Assembly (NCBI GenBank): GCA_910589055.1
Contig: CAJURN010000001.1
Location: forward strand, 1-64,000
Length of the DNA: 64,000 nucleotides
From: an uncultured Muribaculaceae bacterium
GTDB lineage: Bacteria > Bacteroidota > Bacteroidia > Bacteroidales > Muribaculaceae
Direction of reading: 5' to 3'
Every line of letters begins with the position of its first letter. Position 1 is the stretch's first letter. The notes beneath the pieces are model-generated. The model did no database searches. It saw nothing but the letters and a program-made list of their open reading frames with translations, and was not told the origin of the DNA. Of the stretch, positions 50,668 to 58,759 are shown in pieces. The translations under genes and the position numbers were made by a program.

Positions 50668-51507
50668 ATGATTTTACGCAACACATTATTTATTCTGCTC
50701 GCGCTTCTCGCTTTCGCGAATCCATTATACGCCGCCGTTGACAATTTTGAGGAAGACCCGTACGTGATTCTGTGCGGAGAAGCCGACAGGGCCATTGACG
50801 CAGGTAATTACGAAGAAGCTGCCGCACGCATCATTGACGCGATGGCTGTGAAACCGTCGTCACCTACCAACCTGATGCTCTTGTCGAACCTCGGAATGGT
50901 TTATTCCTACCTCGGACGCGACTCTCTTGCCGTTGCTACTCTTGACGAAGCTCTCCGTCGCGAACCCAAGATGACTATGGCAAAGGCCAACAGGGCGAAA
51001 GTGCTTCTTAAACTCGGACGCGACAAAGAAGCCTTCGCCGACTTCGGGGATGTGATTGAAGCGGACTCCCTCAATGCCGACGCACGTTATTACCATGGCA
51101 TGATGGCGCTATACGGTGGCGATATGAATACAGCCGAAACAGATTTCAAAGTACTGGAAAAGCGTATGCCGGGTTCGGTTGAGACGTGTGCTGCACTTTC
51201 CGCGCTCTACTCCATGACCGGGCGAGACCGGGAGGCAATACCGTATTTCAAGGAACTTCTCATCTACGAACCCGCCCCTGAATATTACGCAGGACTGGCA
51301 GGTTGCTATCTCGCCACTGGCGAACTCAGCGAGGCAGGTGCTACAATCAACGAGGGTATGAAACTCTACCCCGAGGATGCCGAACTTTATTACTACCGCG
51401 CGTGGCTCAACCGCGACCGCTTCCTTATGGACGATGCACGGGCCGACGCCGACAAGGCCGTGAAACTTGGCGCATCCCCGACGCGAGTGCAATCGCTGTT
51501 CAAATAA
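50668..51507 (+). CDS. Exported tetratricopeptide-repeat protein
   Basis: 279 aa. Signal peptide about 1-22 (I-L-R-N-T-L-F-I-L-L-A-L-L-A-F-A). Six to seven TPR units run from about residue 32 to 275; consensus positions appear in G-N-Y-E-E-A-A, L-S-N-L-G-M-V-Y-S-Y-L-G-R, A-R-Y-Y-H-G-M-M-A-L-Y-G-G-D and A-E-L-Y-Y-Y-R-A-W-L. TPR proteins are scaffolds, and no enzymatic domain is present. Periplasmic location is inferred from the signal. A promoter-like box sits four bases upstream of the ATG. It precedes three glycosyltransferases, whose own promoter overlaps its stop codon, so the functional link is uncertain. Confidence 0.85.
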   Translation: MILRNTLFILLALLAFANPLYAAVDNFEEDPYVILCGEADRAIDAGNYEEAAARIIDAMAVKPSSPTNLMLLSNLGMVYSYLGRDSLAVATLDEALRREPKMTMAKANRAKVLLKLGRDKEAFADFGDVIEADSLNADARYYHGMMALYGGDMNTAETDFKVLEKRMPGSVETCAALSALYSMTGRDREAIPYFKELLIYEPAPEYYAGLAGCYLATGELSEAGATINEGMKLYPEDAELYYYRAWLNRDRFLMDDARADADKAVKLGASPTRVQSLFK

Positions 51508-51539
51508 TTTGCTTTTCACGGCTATTTATCCTAATTTTG
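51508..51539 (+). promoter_or_regulatory. Consensus promoter abutting the glycosyltransferase operon start
   Basis: TTTG (51508-51511), 20 nt, TAATTTTG (51532-51539): a full consensus match. The ATG at 51544 lies only four bases downstream, so the mRNA is predicted to be leaderless or nearly so. Confidence 0.75.
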
Positions 51540-51543
51540 GGGC

Positions 51544-52482
51544 ATGGACAAGCTCGCGCCATTGATTACGGTCATCATCCCGGTGTACAATCGGGAAAGT
51601 ATCGTGACGCGCACTCTCGACTCCATAGCCTCACAGAGCCTGAAATCGTTCAAGACAATACTCGTCGACAACAATTCGACCGATAACACAGCTTCAGTAC
51701 TTGCCCATTGGGCCGAGAAAAACTCATCATCCGAGCGTCCTGTAAGCGTGCTGACCGAAACCATCCCCGGAGCAGCTGCCGCACGCCAGGCCGGATTGGA
51801 GGCCGCCGACACCGAGTGGATTCTATTCTTCGATTCCGATGACACGATGGCTCCCCGTCACCTTGAACGGATAGCAGGTTACATCCATACCCATCCCGAC
51901 ACAGACATCGCCGGTTGGAATGTCACTTATGCACATCTCGACGGAAAATCACGTACACATAGGTTCTATGACAGCGATATGTCGTGGCATAATATAGTAC
52001 ACGGAAGTTTTGCCACCCTCCGCTATTGCGCCCGCCGCTCACTTTTTCTACGCGCCGGAGGATGGAATCCAAACGTTCGCTTCTGGGACGACATAGAACT
52101 TGGTGCCCGGCTGCTTGCCCTCAAGCCGACGGTGAGACATATCGGGCCGGAAGTGACTGTATTTGTACATGAAACCGAGACATCAATCACAGGTACATCC
52201 TACGCCGACAGCCTGCGCCGCGCCGAAGCCCCGCTGGAACTGATTTCAAAGGTTACCCCTAAAAAGCTGCAGCCATTATTTCCGATAAAACTCCTGATAG
52301 AGGCAGCTTTGGCCGACCGTCAAGGGGTGCCTGACGGAAAAATTTTCCTAAAAAAACTGCTCGACGAAACGAGTTCCCCGATAAGCCGCACGGCCTATCG
52401 CTTCGCATTTAGTTATACCCGTCGCGGAGGTCGCGGAATCGCGACATTGCTGCGCCCGTTTTTTCCCTTGTTAAAAGTATGA
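51544..52482 (+). CDS. GT2-family glycosyltransferase
   Basis: 312 aa. GT-A fold: opens with I-T-V-I-I-P-V-Y-N-R-E-S (residues about 8-19), nucleotide-binding D-N-N-S-T-D, and the DxD motif in F-F-D-S-D-D-T-M near residue 97. It has no transmembrane segment and is probably a cytosolic, membrane-peripheral enzyme adding one sugar to a lipid-linked or LPS-type acceptor. First of three glycosyltransferase genes linked by 4-bp ATGA overlaps. The start follows a perfect promoter by four bases. Confidence 0.92.
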   Translation: MDKLAPLITVIIPVYNRESIVTRTLDSIASQSLKSFKTILVDNNSTDNTASVLAHWAEKNSSSERPVSVLTETIPGAAAARQAGLEAADTEWILFFDSDDTMAPRHLERIAGYIHTHPDTDIAGWNVTYAHLDGKSRTHRFYDSDMSWHNIVHGSFATLRYCARRSLFLRAGGWNPNVRFWDDIELGARLLALKPTVRHIGPEVTVFVHETETSITGTSYADSLRRAEAPLELISKVTPKKLQPLFPIKLLIEAALADRQGVPDGKIFLKKLLDETSSPISRTAYRFAFSYTRRGGRGIATLLRPFFPLLKV

Positions 52483-53315
52483 CAGCAACACAAGATTCAT
52501 CACGCCCCGTACGTCTCGAAGTGCTTGTGTGTACTTTCGGCTGCGAGGGTCTCGAAAGAGTGGCTCACATGACCGCTCCGCGGGTGGATGGCGTGGCATA
52601 CACCATATGCTGTCAAAATCCTGACAAAGACAATATTGAGCGTCAGTTATCGGTTCTTGCCGGACGCGATGACATGACCGTGCATGTATTCAACGACCGT
52701 GGACTGAGTATCAACCGCAATCACGCCTTCGATGTTGCCACAGCGCCATATCTGCTAATCAGCGATGACGACATCAACCACTACCCGGAAGGACTCAAAG
52801 CCATAATCGAGACCTTTGATTCCAACCCGACTCTTGACATAGCCACATTCCAATCTGCCATGCCTGAGCGCAGAGTCTTTCCGGCTTCGGAACATAAGCT
52901 CAACCGTCCGTTCCGCTTCTACAACGCCATCTCCTTTGAGATTGCCGTTCGCCGCGACACTCTCCTGAGCCATCCCGCCTTACGGTTCACCCCTTTGGCC
53001 GGTATAGGCGCGCCCTACCTTGGGAGCGGCGAAGAAGACCTATTCGTACACCGTGCTGTGAGCATGGGTCTCGACTGCCGATTCTTTCCGATTGAGATAT
53101 TGGAACATCCCGGGCTCACCACCTCGGCGCACTCCGGAATGAAGCCCTCTGTAATCCGGGCTAAGGGTGCCGTAATGCGTATTACCCGTGGAAACCTTGC
53201 TGCGTTGGTGCGCCTTCCTGTCGAAGCCTACCGTTCGCCTGCGAACTTCCCTCGTGCGCTGTATCATCTTACCTGTGGCTATATCTACTCCCTAATCCAC
53301 CGAAAGCAGTTATGA
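52479..53315 (+). CDS. Glycosyltransferase, GT-A fold (GT2-like)
   Basis: 278 aa. The N-terminal strand R-L-E-V-L-V-C-T-F-G, L-S-I-N-R-N-H-A-F-D (like GT2 'N-x-a-r-N') and the D-x-D region Y-L-L-I-S-D-D-D-I-N identify a nucleotide-sugar transferase. G-S-G-E-E-D-L-F-V-H around residue 185 resembles the catalytic E-D of GT2 enzymes. Sugar and acceptor are unknown. Overlaps both neighbours by 4 bp, so expression is tightly coupled to the flanking transferases. Confidence 0.85.
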   Translation: MTATQDSSRPVRLEVLVCTFGCEGLERVAHMTAPRVDGVAYTICCQNPDKDNIERQLSVLAGRDDMTVHVFNDRGLSINRNHAFDVATAPYLLISDDDINHYPEGLKAIIETFDSNPTLDIATFQSAMPERRVFPASEHKLNRPFRFYNAISFEIAVRRDTLLSHPALRFTPLAGIGAPYLGSGEEDLFVHRAVSMGLDCRFFPIEILEHPGLTTSAHSGMKPSVIRAKGAVMRITRGNLAALVRLPVEAYRSPANFPRALYHLTCGYIYSLIHRKQL

Positions 53316-54436
53316 AAATCCTCCTGATTGGCGATGCGAGCAATTATCACAAATCTCTATCCGCCGGACTCGTACGGCTGGGACATGAGGTCACTGTGGC
53401 ATCCGACGGCACAACATGGCTACGCACCGAGCGCGACATCGACCTGAGCCGGCAATTGCCCGGAAAAGCAGGTGGGGCGCTCCTGTGGCTACGGCTTAAT
53501 TCCGACATAGGACGCAAGCTGCGGGGATATGACATCGTGCAGGTGACGAACCAGAATTTTGTACCACTGAAACCGTCGCGCATAATCAAGGCCTTCGACA
53601 TGCTCCGCAAACACAACGGTGCAGTCTACTGCACGGCTCTTGCGACAGACAACGCTTTCGTGCGCACCTGCCTTAGCCCCGAAACCCCGCTCAAATACTC
53701 GGAATGGCGCATGCCCTGGGGAGAAAGTCAATTCAGCCAATCGTCCGAATCGCACAGGCAGGAATGGCTCTCAGACGATATGCGGCGGCTTGCCGACCAT
53801 ATTTATAACAATGTCGACGGCATAGTTTCAGGCCTTTATGAATACCACGCAGTATTCCACCACGCTTATCCGGACGTACCCATCGCCTATGGCGGCATAC
53901 CGATTGACACCGACTTGCTCACCTACTCTTCCGAAGCGGAAGAATCCATTGCGAACCGTCGGCTGCGGATACTTCTGACGGCTCACAAAGGGCGCGAGAA
54001 CGAAAAGGGAATGGATCTGATGCGACCGCTCGCCAGGCAGCTCGCCGCCGATTTTCCCGACAAAGTGGAATTGCTTACTCCTCCCAATGTCCCCTACTCC
54101 GAATTTATTAACATACTAAGACGCACCGACATCGTTTTCGACCAAATGTACTCCTACACCCCGGCCACAACAGCCCTGATGCTTATGGCTTGCGGGGGCG
54201 TGGCTCTCAGCGGCGGCGAAGAGGAATTTTACCGTTTCATCGGAGAAGAAAAGTTGCGGCCTGTACTCAACCTTGACCCTACCGACATAAGTGCGACATA
54301 CCGCGAGATAAGCCGTCTTGTGTGCGACCGCGACATGTTCATGCGCATGCGCGCTGAAGGGCGTGCATTTGTAGAGCGCCATAACTCGGTTGACGTTGTC
54401 GCACGGCGATTTGCCGCCTTTTGGGAGCGTCAGTAG
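53312..54436 (+). CDS. Glycosyltransferase, GT-B fold (GT4-like)
   Basis: 374 aa. M-K-I-L-L-I-G-D-A-S-N-Y-H-K-S-L-S-A-G-L at the N-terminus is the GT-B acceptor-side loop. The C-terminal half has a Rossmann-like region (I-L-L-T-A-H-K-G-R-E-N-E-K-G-M-D), then D-I-V-F-D-Q and the donor-binding G-G-E-E-E-F-Y-R-F region. The usual GT4 E-x7-E is only loosely kept. With the two GT-A enzymes upstream it could assemble part of a surface polysaccharide or glycoprotein glycan. No flippase or polymerase gene is in view. Its last 7 bp overlap the convergent gene at 54430. Confidence 0.8.
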   Translation: MKILLIGDASNYHKSLSAGLVRLGHEVTVASDGTTWLRTERDIDLSRQLPGKAGGALLWLRLNSDIGRKLRGYDIVQVTNQNFVPLKPSRIIKAFDMLRKHNGAVYCTALATDNAFVRTCLSPETPLKYSEWRMPWGESQFSQSSESHRQEWLSDDMRRLADHIYNNVDGIVSGLYEYHAVFHHAYPDVPIAYGGIPIDTDLLTYSSEAEESIANRRLRILLTAHKGRENEKGMDLMRPLARQLAADFPDKVELLTPPNVPYSEFINILRRTDIVFDQMYSYTPATTALMLMACGGVALSGGEEEFYRFIGEEKLRPVLNLDPTDISATYREISRLVCDRDMFMRMRAEGRAFVERHNSVDVVARRFAAFWERQ

Positions 54437-54918
54437 ACAAACACCGTATCAACTGCGATTGTCACATCGTAAGGAGTGGCTTGCTCGGCGCGTGACGAAA
54501 CCGTAGAACGCACGAAATAGAAATTCTGCTGTACGTCCCACGACTTGACTCCAATCTGGCGCGTCTGTGTCGGTGGAATCTCACAATCGACCTTCTCACT
54601 CCGGCGATGGAGCATGCGCCCTGACGAATCAAGATATGTGGCAGTGAATACCAACGAATAAATGGTCTGTGAAGGATAATTGTTGGTAACGAAGAAGGTC
54701 TCTCGCCGTGAACGCAGCGGCTTGTCATAACCCTTGACCGACACATCCTGAGCCGACGGCGACGCGACAGGCGCCGGATTGGGATAGTCAATTGCGCCGT
54801 ATTGAGCTTCAGTTGAGGCCTTCAACGACTTGCGGGTGGTGCGAGTGTTCGCTTCAGCGCCCAAATATGCCACAAGCAAAAAAGCAGACAGAGCCGTAAT
54901 GAAGAGAGATTTTTTCAT
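54430..54918 (-). CDS. Small exported protein of unknown function
   Basis: 162 aa, not recognised. Signal peptide about 1-23. The mature protein has a disordered, Pro/Ser-rich start (about 40-60) and then a beta-sandwich-like stretch (F-F-V-T-N-N-Y-P-S-Q-T-I-Y-S-L-V-F-T-A-T-Y) reminiscent of small FxLYD/DUF-type immunoglobulin-like domains. It is the last gene of the purC-ubiE-DUF3078 transcript, 14 bp after the preceding gene. The stop codon overlaps the end of the convergent glycosyltransferase gene by 7 bp, leaving no room for a terminator between them. Confidence 0.75.
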   Translation of the reverse strand: MKKSLFITALSAFLLVAYLGAEANTRTTRKSLKASTEAQYGAIDYPNPAPVASPSAQDVSVKGYDKPLRSRRETFFVTNNYPSQTIYSLVFTATYLDSSGRMLHRRSEKVDCEIPPTQTRQIGVKSWDVQQNFYFVRSTVSSRAEQATPYDVTIAVDTVFVY

Positions 54919-54932
54919 GGGGAGTAATGGTT

Positions 54933-55451
54933 TTAGAGTATTACGGGATAAGCATCAGCTACCGGAGGGTCGATACGCACGGCGCCATCCATGCCCTCCG
55001 GACGGGTGTTTCTATCCGTGACAGAGATACGGAATAGATATGGGAGTAAACGGTGAAGGCTCAGTATGCGGCTTTTCTCGTAAGCCTTGAAAGTCATACG
55101 GCCTTCTCCCGTGAGCTCCATAACAACCGTGCGGTATTCTTTCAGGGGATTGGTGACCGGCCTTTCACCGGGAGACAGACGCAATCTGGCATCGAATACG
55201 CCCGGTGCCGCAGTAAGCGACATACGTCCGAATTCCGTGCCCGGTTCAATTGTATAGTCCGGAGAATCAAGCATCGTGAGCACATATTCACCCGGCAATC
55301 CTGGGGCGGTTTTGATTTCAAACACTGCACCTCCGGCTGTGGCTCGCCAGATTCCTTCCACGGGGTCTCCCTCGGCTTTTGCGCATACCGCGGCAAGCGC
55401 CAATATCAGCAATGTGGCACACGGACGCAAGCGAAAGAGGTGAGAAGTCAT
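54933..55451 (-). CDS. Exported protein of unknown function
   Basis: 172 aa from the ATG at 55451; a TTG two codons earlier (55457) is less likely. Signal peptide about 1-26 (A-T-L-L-I-L-A-L-A-A-V-C-A-K-A). The mature part starts G-D-P-V-E-G-I-W-R-A, the typical opening of small lipocalin-like beta-barrels that report 'this organism tests as ...' in Bacteroidetes DUFs, but no family can be named. It begins 2 bp after the stop of the DUF3078 gene, so the two are probably coupled. Periplasmic location is inferred. Confidence 0.72.
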   Translation of the reverse strand: MTSHLFRLRPCATLLILALAAVCAKAEGDPVEGIWRATAGGAVFEIKTAPGLPGEYVLTMLDSPDYTIEPGTEFGRMSLTAAPGVFDARLRLSPGERPVTNPLKEYRTVVMELTGEGRMTFKAYEKSRILSLHRLLPYLFRISVTDRNTRPEGMDGAVRIDPPVADAYPVIL

Positions 55452-55453
55452 AA

Positions 55454-56842
55454 TCAAATGGAGCTGAATTTATAATTGAAGCCGATGGAAAGAATCTCTT
55501 TCAACTGTAGATGATGCCATCTTGAATCCTCAAGTTTGGCCGAGGATGAGTCGTAGCGGCCATGTACATAAATCTGAGTTGAGAGGAAGCGGTTGATTTC
55601 AAAGTTGATTGTATTTTCCCAATCTACCTGAGCCTGCGTGTAGTCGGTGAATCCGAACAGACGCGAGGTGAGTGTGATGTTGCGGGCAATCTGCCACTTG
55701 AGTTTCAGCTCGCCGCTGGAACCGAACTTATGCACAGTCTTGTGACCTTCGGCAATATCGTAGACCGTCTCGTCCATTCCTTTGTTGATACATACACGCA
55801 GATTATAGGACACAGGAGCCAGCGAGGCGTCAAAGGTGAATGTCCCTTTGGAATTGGCATAATTGTAGGTCATACCGATACCGGCAGTCAATTCAGCCGG
55901 AGACAGAAAAGCCGACCTGAGTTGATGCGAATTACTCTGATACGAATTAAGCAACTGTGTCTTGAACTGTCCTGTGAATGAATAGTACCACCGCTTGGCC
56001 GCCTTGACACCGAAAGTGGTATTCACCTGGAAAAGGTCTTCCGAAATGCTGTAATTATGCACACTGTCGTCGGGGGCGCTGTTCATACCCAGCTTGTACT
56101 GAGCCGTGGTCTCGAACATGAGATTGGGATGATACTGCGGGTTGAGCTTCACATTGTAGAAGATGTTGGCAAGTGCGTTCAAGTTGTTGTTACCACCCTG
56201 ATACCAGTTGGGCGACACATAAGCCTGCGAGAACTGGAGTGATGCCGAGAATGTGCGTATCCAGTGGCGTTTCTTGACCGGAGCAGCCGATATGGTGGCG
56301 TTTGCATCACCGACCTTCAGCGTTTCCTGAATTGAGATTGTATGGTCTTCAGGATTGACAACGGCATGAAACTCCTTTGGAGCTTCGGGAAGCATGCGCA
56401 CATTAAGTTGCGCCACGCCCGGCGTGCGATAGAACACGCTGTATCTCATGGCATCCATTCTCTTTTTGAGAGCGGCATACTCCTCAATCCACTTCAGATA
56501 AGGCACTCCTGAAATCTCACGCGAATCCACCTTGTCTTCCTGCGGAAACTCATACTTGTCGTAGACCACCGGAGCAAAGAAATATCCTGGCAGCGGAAGC
56601 GTACCCACGATAGTATCGGCTGAGAAAGCTATGGAATCCGGTGCCAGGAATTCGTATTGCATCCTTAGGCTGTCAAGAGCCGTAAGTTCCTTTTCTTCAA
56701 CGGGCATCATGCCATTGGCGGATGCATCCACCTTTGCCGTGTTGAAAAACATTGCCTGAGCCGACATCAATGCCGGAAACAAAGAGAGAATAACGGCAAG
56801 AGCCGATTTGCGGAGTATATCAGATTTCATAGTCTTTAGCAA
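55454..56842 (-). CDS. DUF3078 outer-membrane beta-barrel protein
   Basis: 462 aa. Signal peptide ends about residue 29 (A-L-M-S-A-Q-A). After a periplasmic N-terminal region, residues about 200-462 alternate hydrophobic and polar residues as in outer-membrane strands, with the DUF3078 landmark N-W-Y-Q-G-G-N-N-N-L-N-A-L and a C-terminal strand ending F-N-Y-K-F-S-S-I. DUF3078 proteins are Bacteroidetes-specific outer-membrane proteins without established function. The gene follows ubiE by 42 bp in a purC-ubiE operon. Confidence 0.83.
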   Translation of the reverse strand: MLKTMKSDILRKSALAVILSLFPALMSAQAMFFNTAKVDASANGMMPVEEKELTALDSLRMQYEFLAPDSIAFSADTIVGTLPLPGYFFAPVVYDKYEFPQEDKVDSREISGVPYLKWIEEYAALKKRMDAMRYSVFYRTPGVAQLNVRMLPEAPKEFHAVVNPEDHTISIQETLKVGDANATISAAPVKKRHWIRTFSASLQFSQAYVSPNWYQGGNNNLNALANIFYNVKLNPQYHPNLMFETTAQYKLGMNSAPDDSVHNYSISEDLFQVNTTFGVKAAKRWYYSFTGQFKTQLLNSYQSNSHQLRSAFLSPAELTAGIGMTYNYANSKGTFTFDASLAPVSYNLRVCINKGMDETVYDIAEGHKTVHKFGSSGELKLKWQIARNITLTSRLFGFTDYTQAQVDWENTINFEINRFLSTQIYVHGRYDSSSAKLEDSRWHHLQLKEILSIGFNYKFSSI

Positions 56843-56884
56843 ATTGTGAGGAAAATTACGGATGCGGAGAGAGCCTCCGGCGGC

Positions 56885-57622
56885 TTATTTGACGCCTATA
56901 TACAGCGTGCACACCCCGAAGGTGAAGCGGCGTAGACGAGTGCCGGAAAATCCGGCCTGACGCATGATTGCAAGCATTTCGTCGCCCTGCACCACAGCAG
57001 CGATGCTCTCGGGCAGATACGAATACGCTCTTACGTCTTTCGACACGATTTTCCCGGCAAGGGGAATCAAGGTGCCGGTATAAAGTTTGTACAGCGGACG
57101 AACAAGCGTACCTGTCGGCACTGAAAGCTCAAGCACCGCAAGCACTCCGCCCGGACGCAGCACACGGTACATTTCGCGGTAGCCGCGGGGAATATCGGCG
57201 AAGTTACGTACGCCATAGGCAACAGTCACGGCATCGAACTCTTCAGCTTCGAAAGGTAGTTCGAGGCAGTCGCCAGCCTGAAACGAGACACGTCCGTCAA
57301 GTCCGGCCCGTGCCACCTTTTCACGTCCGACAGCCATCATTTCCTGCGAGAGGTCTATACCGGAAACGTGTGCTTCCGGTATGGCCCGGGCAAGAGCCAT
57401 GGCAAGGTCGCCGGTGCCTGTGGCAACATCAAGTATCGCACGAGGATGCTTGGAAGCGACCTCGGCGACAGCCTTGCGGCGCCACACACGGTCGATTCCG
57501 AGAGTCATCGCACGGTTCATGAAGTCGTAGGCAGGGGCGATGGCATCGAACATGTCGCGTACCTGCTCGCCCTTGCCGCGTGAGTCGTCGTTGTACGGAT
57601 TGATTTTTTCTACCTGAGGCAA
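56885..57622 (-). CDS. ubiE: Demethylmenaquinone methyltransferase
   Basis: 245 aa, standard length. It transfers a methyl group from SAM to demethylmenaquinone in the last step of menaquinone synthesis. Motifs: M-F-D-A-I-A-P-A-Y-D-F-M-N, SAM motif I I-L-D-V-A-T-G-T-G-D-L-A, V-T-V-A-Y-G-V-R-N-F, and the end motif F-G-V-C-T-L-Y-I-G. It follows purC by 18 bp. In many Bacteroidetes purC-ubiE is followed by aroE; here a DUF3078 gene takes that place. The enzyme could also be named menG. Confidence 0.96.
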   Translation of the reverse strand: MPQVEKINPYNDDSRGKGEQVRDMFDAIAPAYDFMNRAMTLGIDRVWRRKAVAEVASKHPRAILDVATGTGDLAMALARAIPEAHVSGIDLSQEMMAVGREKVARAGLDGRVSFQAGDCLELPFEAEEFDAVTVAYGVRNFADIPRGYREMYRVLRPGGVLAVLELSVPTGTLVRPLYKLYTGTLIPLAGKIVSKDVRAYSYLPESIAAVVQGDEMLAIMRQAGFSGTRLRRFTFGVCTLYIGVK

Positions 57623-57640
57623 AATATATCGTCGGACGTA

Positions 57641-58594
57641 TCAGAGTTCTACATTAGAAAGGCAATCGAGCACATTGGTCTCGATTCGGCGGGAAAGGTC
57701 GGATTCGTCGGCCTTTACGAACTTCTCACCTGTGAGGTGCTCATAAAGTTCGATATAGCGCTGCGAAATGCTCTCGCACACTTCGGGAGTCATTTCAGGC
57801 ACCTTTTCGCCCGGACGACCCATGAATCCGTTCTCGATAAGCCACTGGCGCACGAATTCCTTCGAGAGCTGGCGCTGGGGCTCACCTGCCGCGAAACGTT
57901 CGGCATAACCGTCGGCATAGAAGTAGCGCGACGAATCGGGAGTGTGGATTTCGTCGATAAGAATCACCTTGTCGCCCACTTTGCCGAACTCGTATTTGGT
58001 GTCGACAAGGATAAGACCTTTGTCGGCAGCCATCTTTGAGCCGATTTCGAAAAGCGTACGGGTGTATTTTTCCATCACCTCATAGTCTTCGGCGCTGACA
58101 ATACCGCGGGCAATGATTTCCTCGCGGGAGATATTTTCGTCATGTCCGGCCTCAGCCTTGGTTGTGGGGGTTATGATAGGCTCGGGGAAACGCTGGTTTT
58201 CCTTCATGCCCTCGGGGAGTTTCACACCGCAGATTTCACGCGCTCCGGCAGCATATTCGCGCCATGCGCTGCCTGTGAGATAGCCGCGGATAATCATTTC
58301 CACACGGAAACCTTCGGCTTTTACGCCAACAGTCGCCATTGGGTCGGGAACAGCGAGTTTCCAGTTGGGCACGGCATGCGCGGTCGCATCAAGGAAGTAT
58401 GCCGCAATCTGATTGAGAATCTGTCCCTTGTAGGGAATTCCTTCCGGAAGCACTACGTCGAAAGCCGAGATGCGGTCGGTGGCAATCATTACAAGCAGAC
58501 CATTGTCGAGCGTGTACACATCACGCACTTTTCCGTGATAAACACTATCCTGTCCGGGAAAATTAAAATCGGTGGAAACTAAAGTGTGAGCCAT
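57641..58594 (-). CDS. purC: Phosphoribosylaminoimidazole-succinocarboxamide synthase
   Basis: 317 aa, the long SAICAR synthetase type. It joins CAIR and aspartate with ATP in purine synthesis. Family features: Y-H-G-K-V-R-D-V-Y-T-L (ATP-binding start), A-T-D-R-I-S-A-F-D-V, R-G-Y-L-T-G-S-A-W-R-E-Y, L-V-D-T-K-Y-E-F-G and D-E-I-H-T-P-D-S-S-R-Y-F. First gene of a five-gene minus-strand transcript reaching to 54430. The upstream 165 bp contain the CoA transferase terminator and AT-rich DNA where its promoter should lie. Confidence 0.97.
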   Translation of the reverse strand: MAHTLVSTDFNFPGQDSVYHGKVRDVYTLDNGLLVMIATDRISAFDVVLPEGIPYKGQILNQIAAYFLDATAHAVPNWKLAVPDPMATVGVKAEGFRVEMIIRGYLTGSAWREYAAGAREICGVKLPEGMKENQRFPEPIITPTTKAEAGHDENISREEIIARGIVSAEDYEVMEKYTRTLFEIGSKMAADKGLILVDTKYEFGKVGDKVILIDEIHTPDSSRYFYADGYAERFAAGEPQRQLSKEFVRQWLIENGFMGRPGEKVPEMTPEVCESISQRYIELYEHLTGEKFVKADESDLSRRIETNVLDCLSNVEL

Positions 58595-58695
58595 AAAGGA
58601 TGAATATTGACTGGGATAAGAAATATTTCTCCGCGAAATTACAAAAAATCACGACACCCCCCAAACATCACGCACATTATTATTAAACACTATAT

Positions 58696-58733
58696 AAAAA
58701 AGCCCGGGCACGTCGGCTTGTGACGCGCCCGGG
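58696..58733 (-). terminator. Intrinsic terminator after the CoA transferase gene
   Basis: On the minus strand: stem CCCGGGC plus CGTC pairing (58703-58714 with 58722-58733, one internal mismatch) and a 7-nt loop, followed by T6 (A6 at 58696-58701). It lies 26 bp after the stop. Confidence 0.9.
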
Positions 58734-58759
58734 TAGTATTAGTGATTGGTGCTGATGTA

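Noticed and set aside
49095..50795. Open frame of 566 codons on the minus strand opposite xylB end and xylA
   Set aside because: Shadow of xylA, which is certain; it also crosses the xylA terminator.
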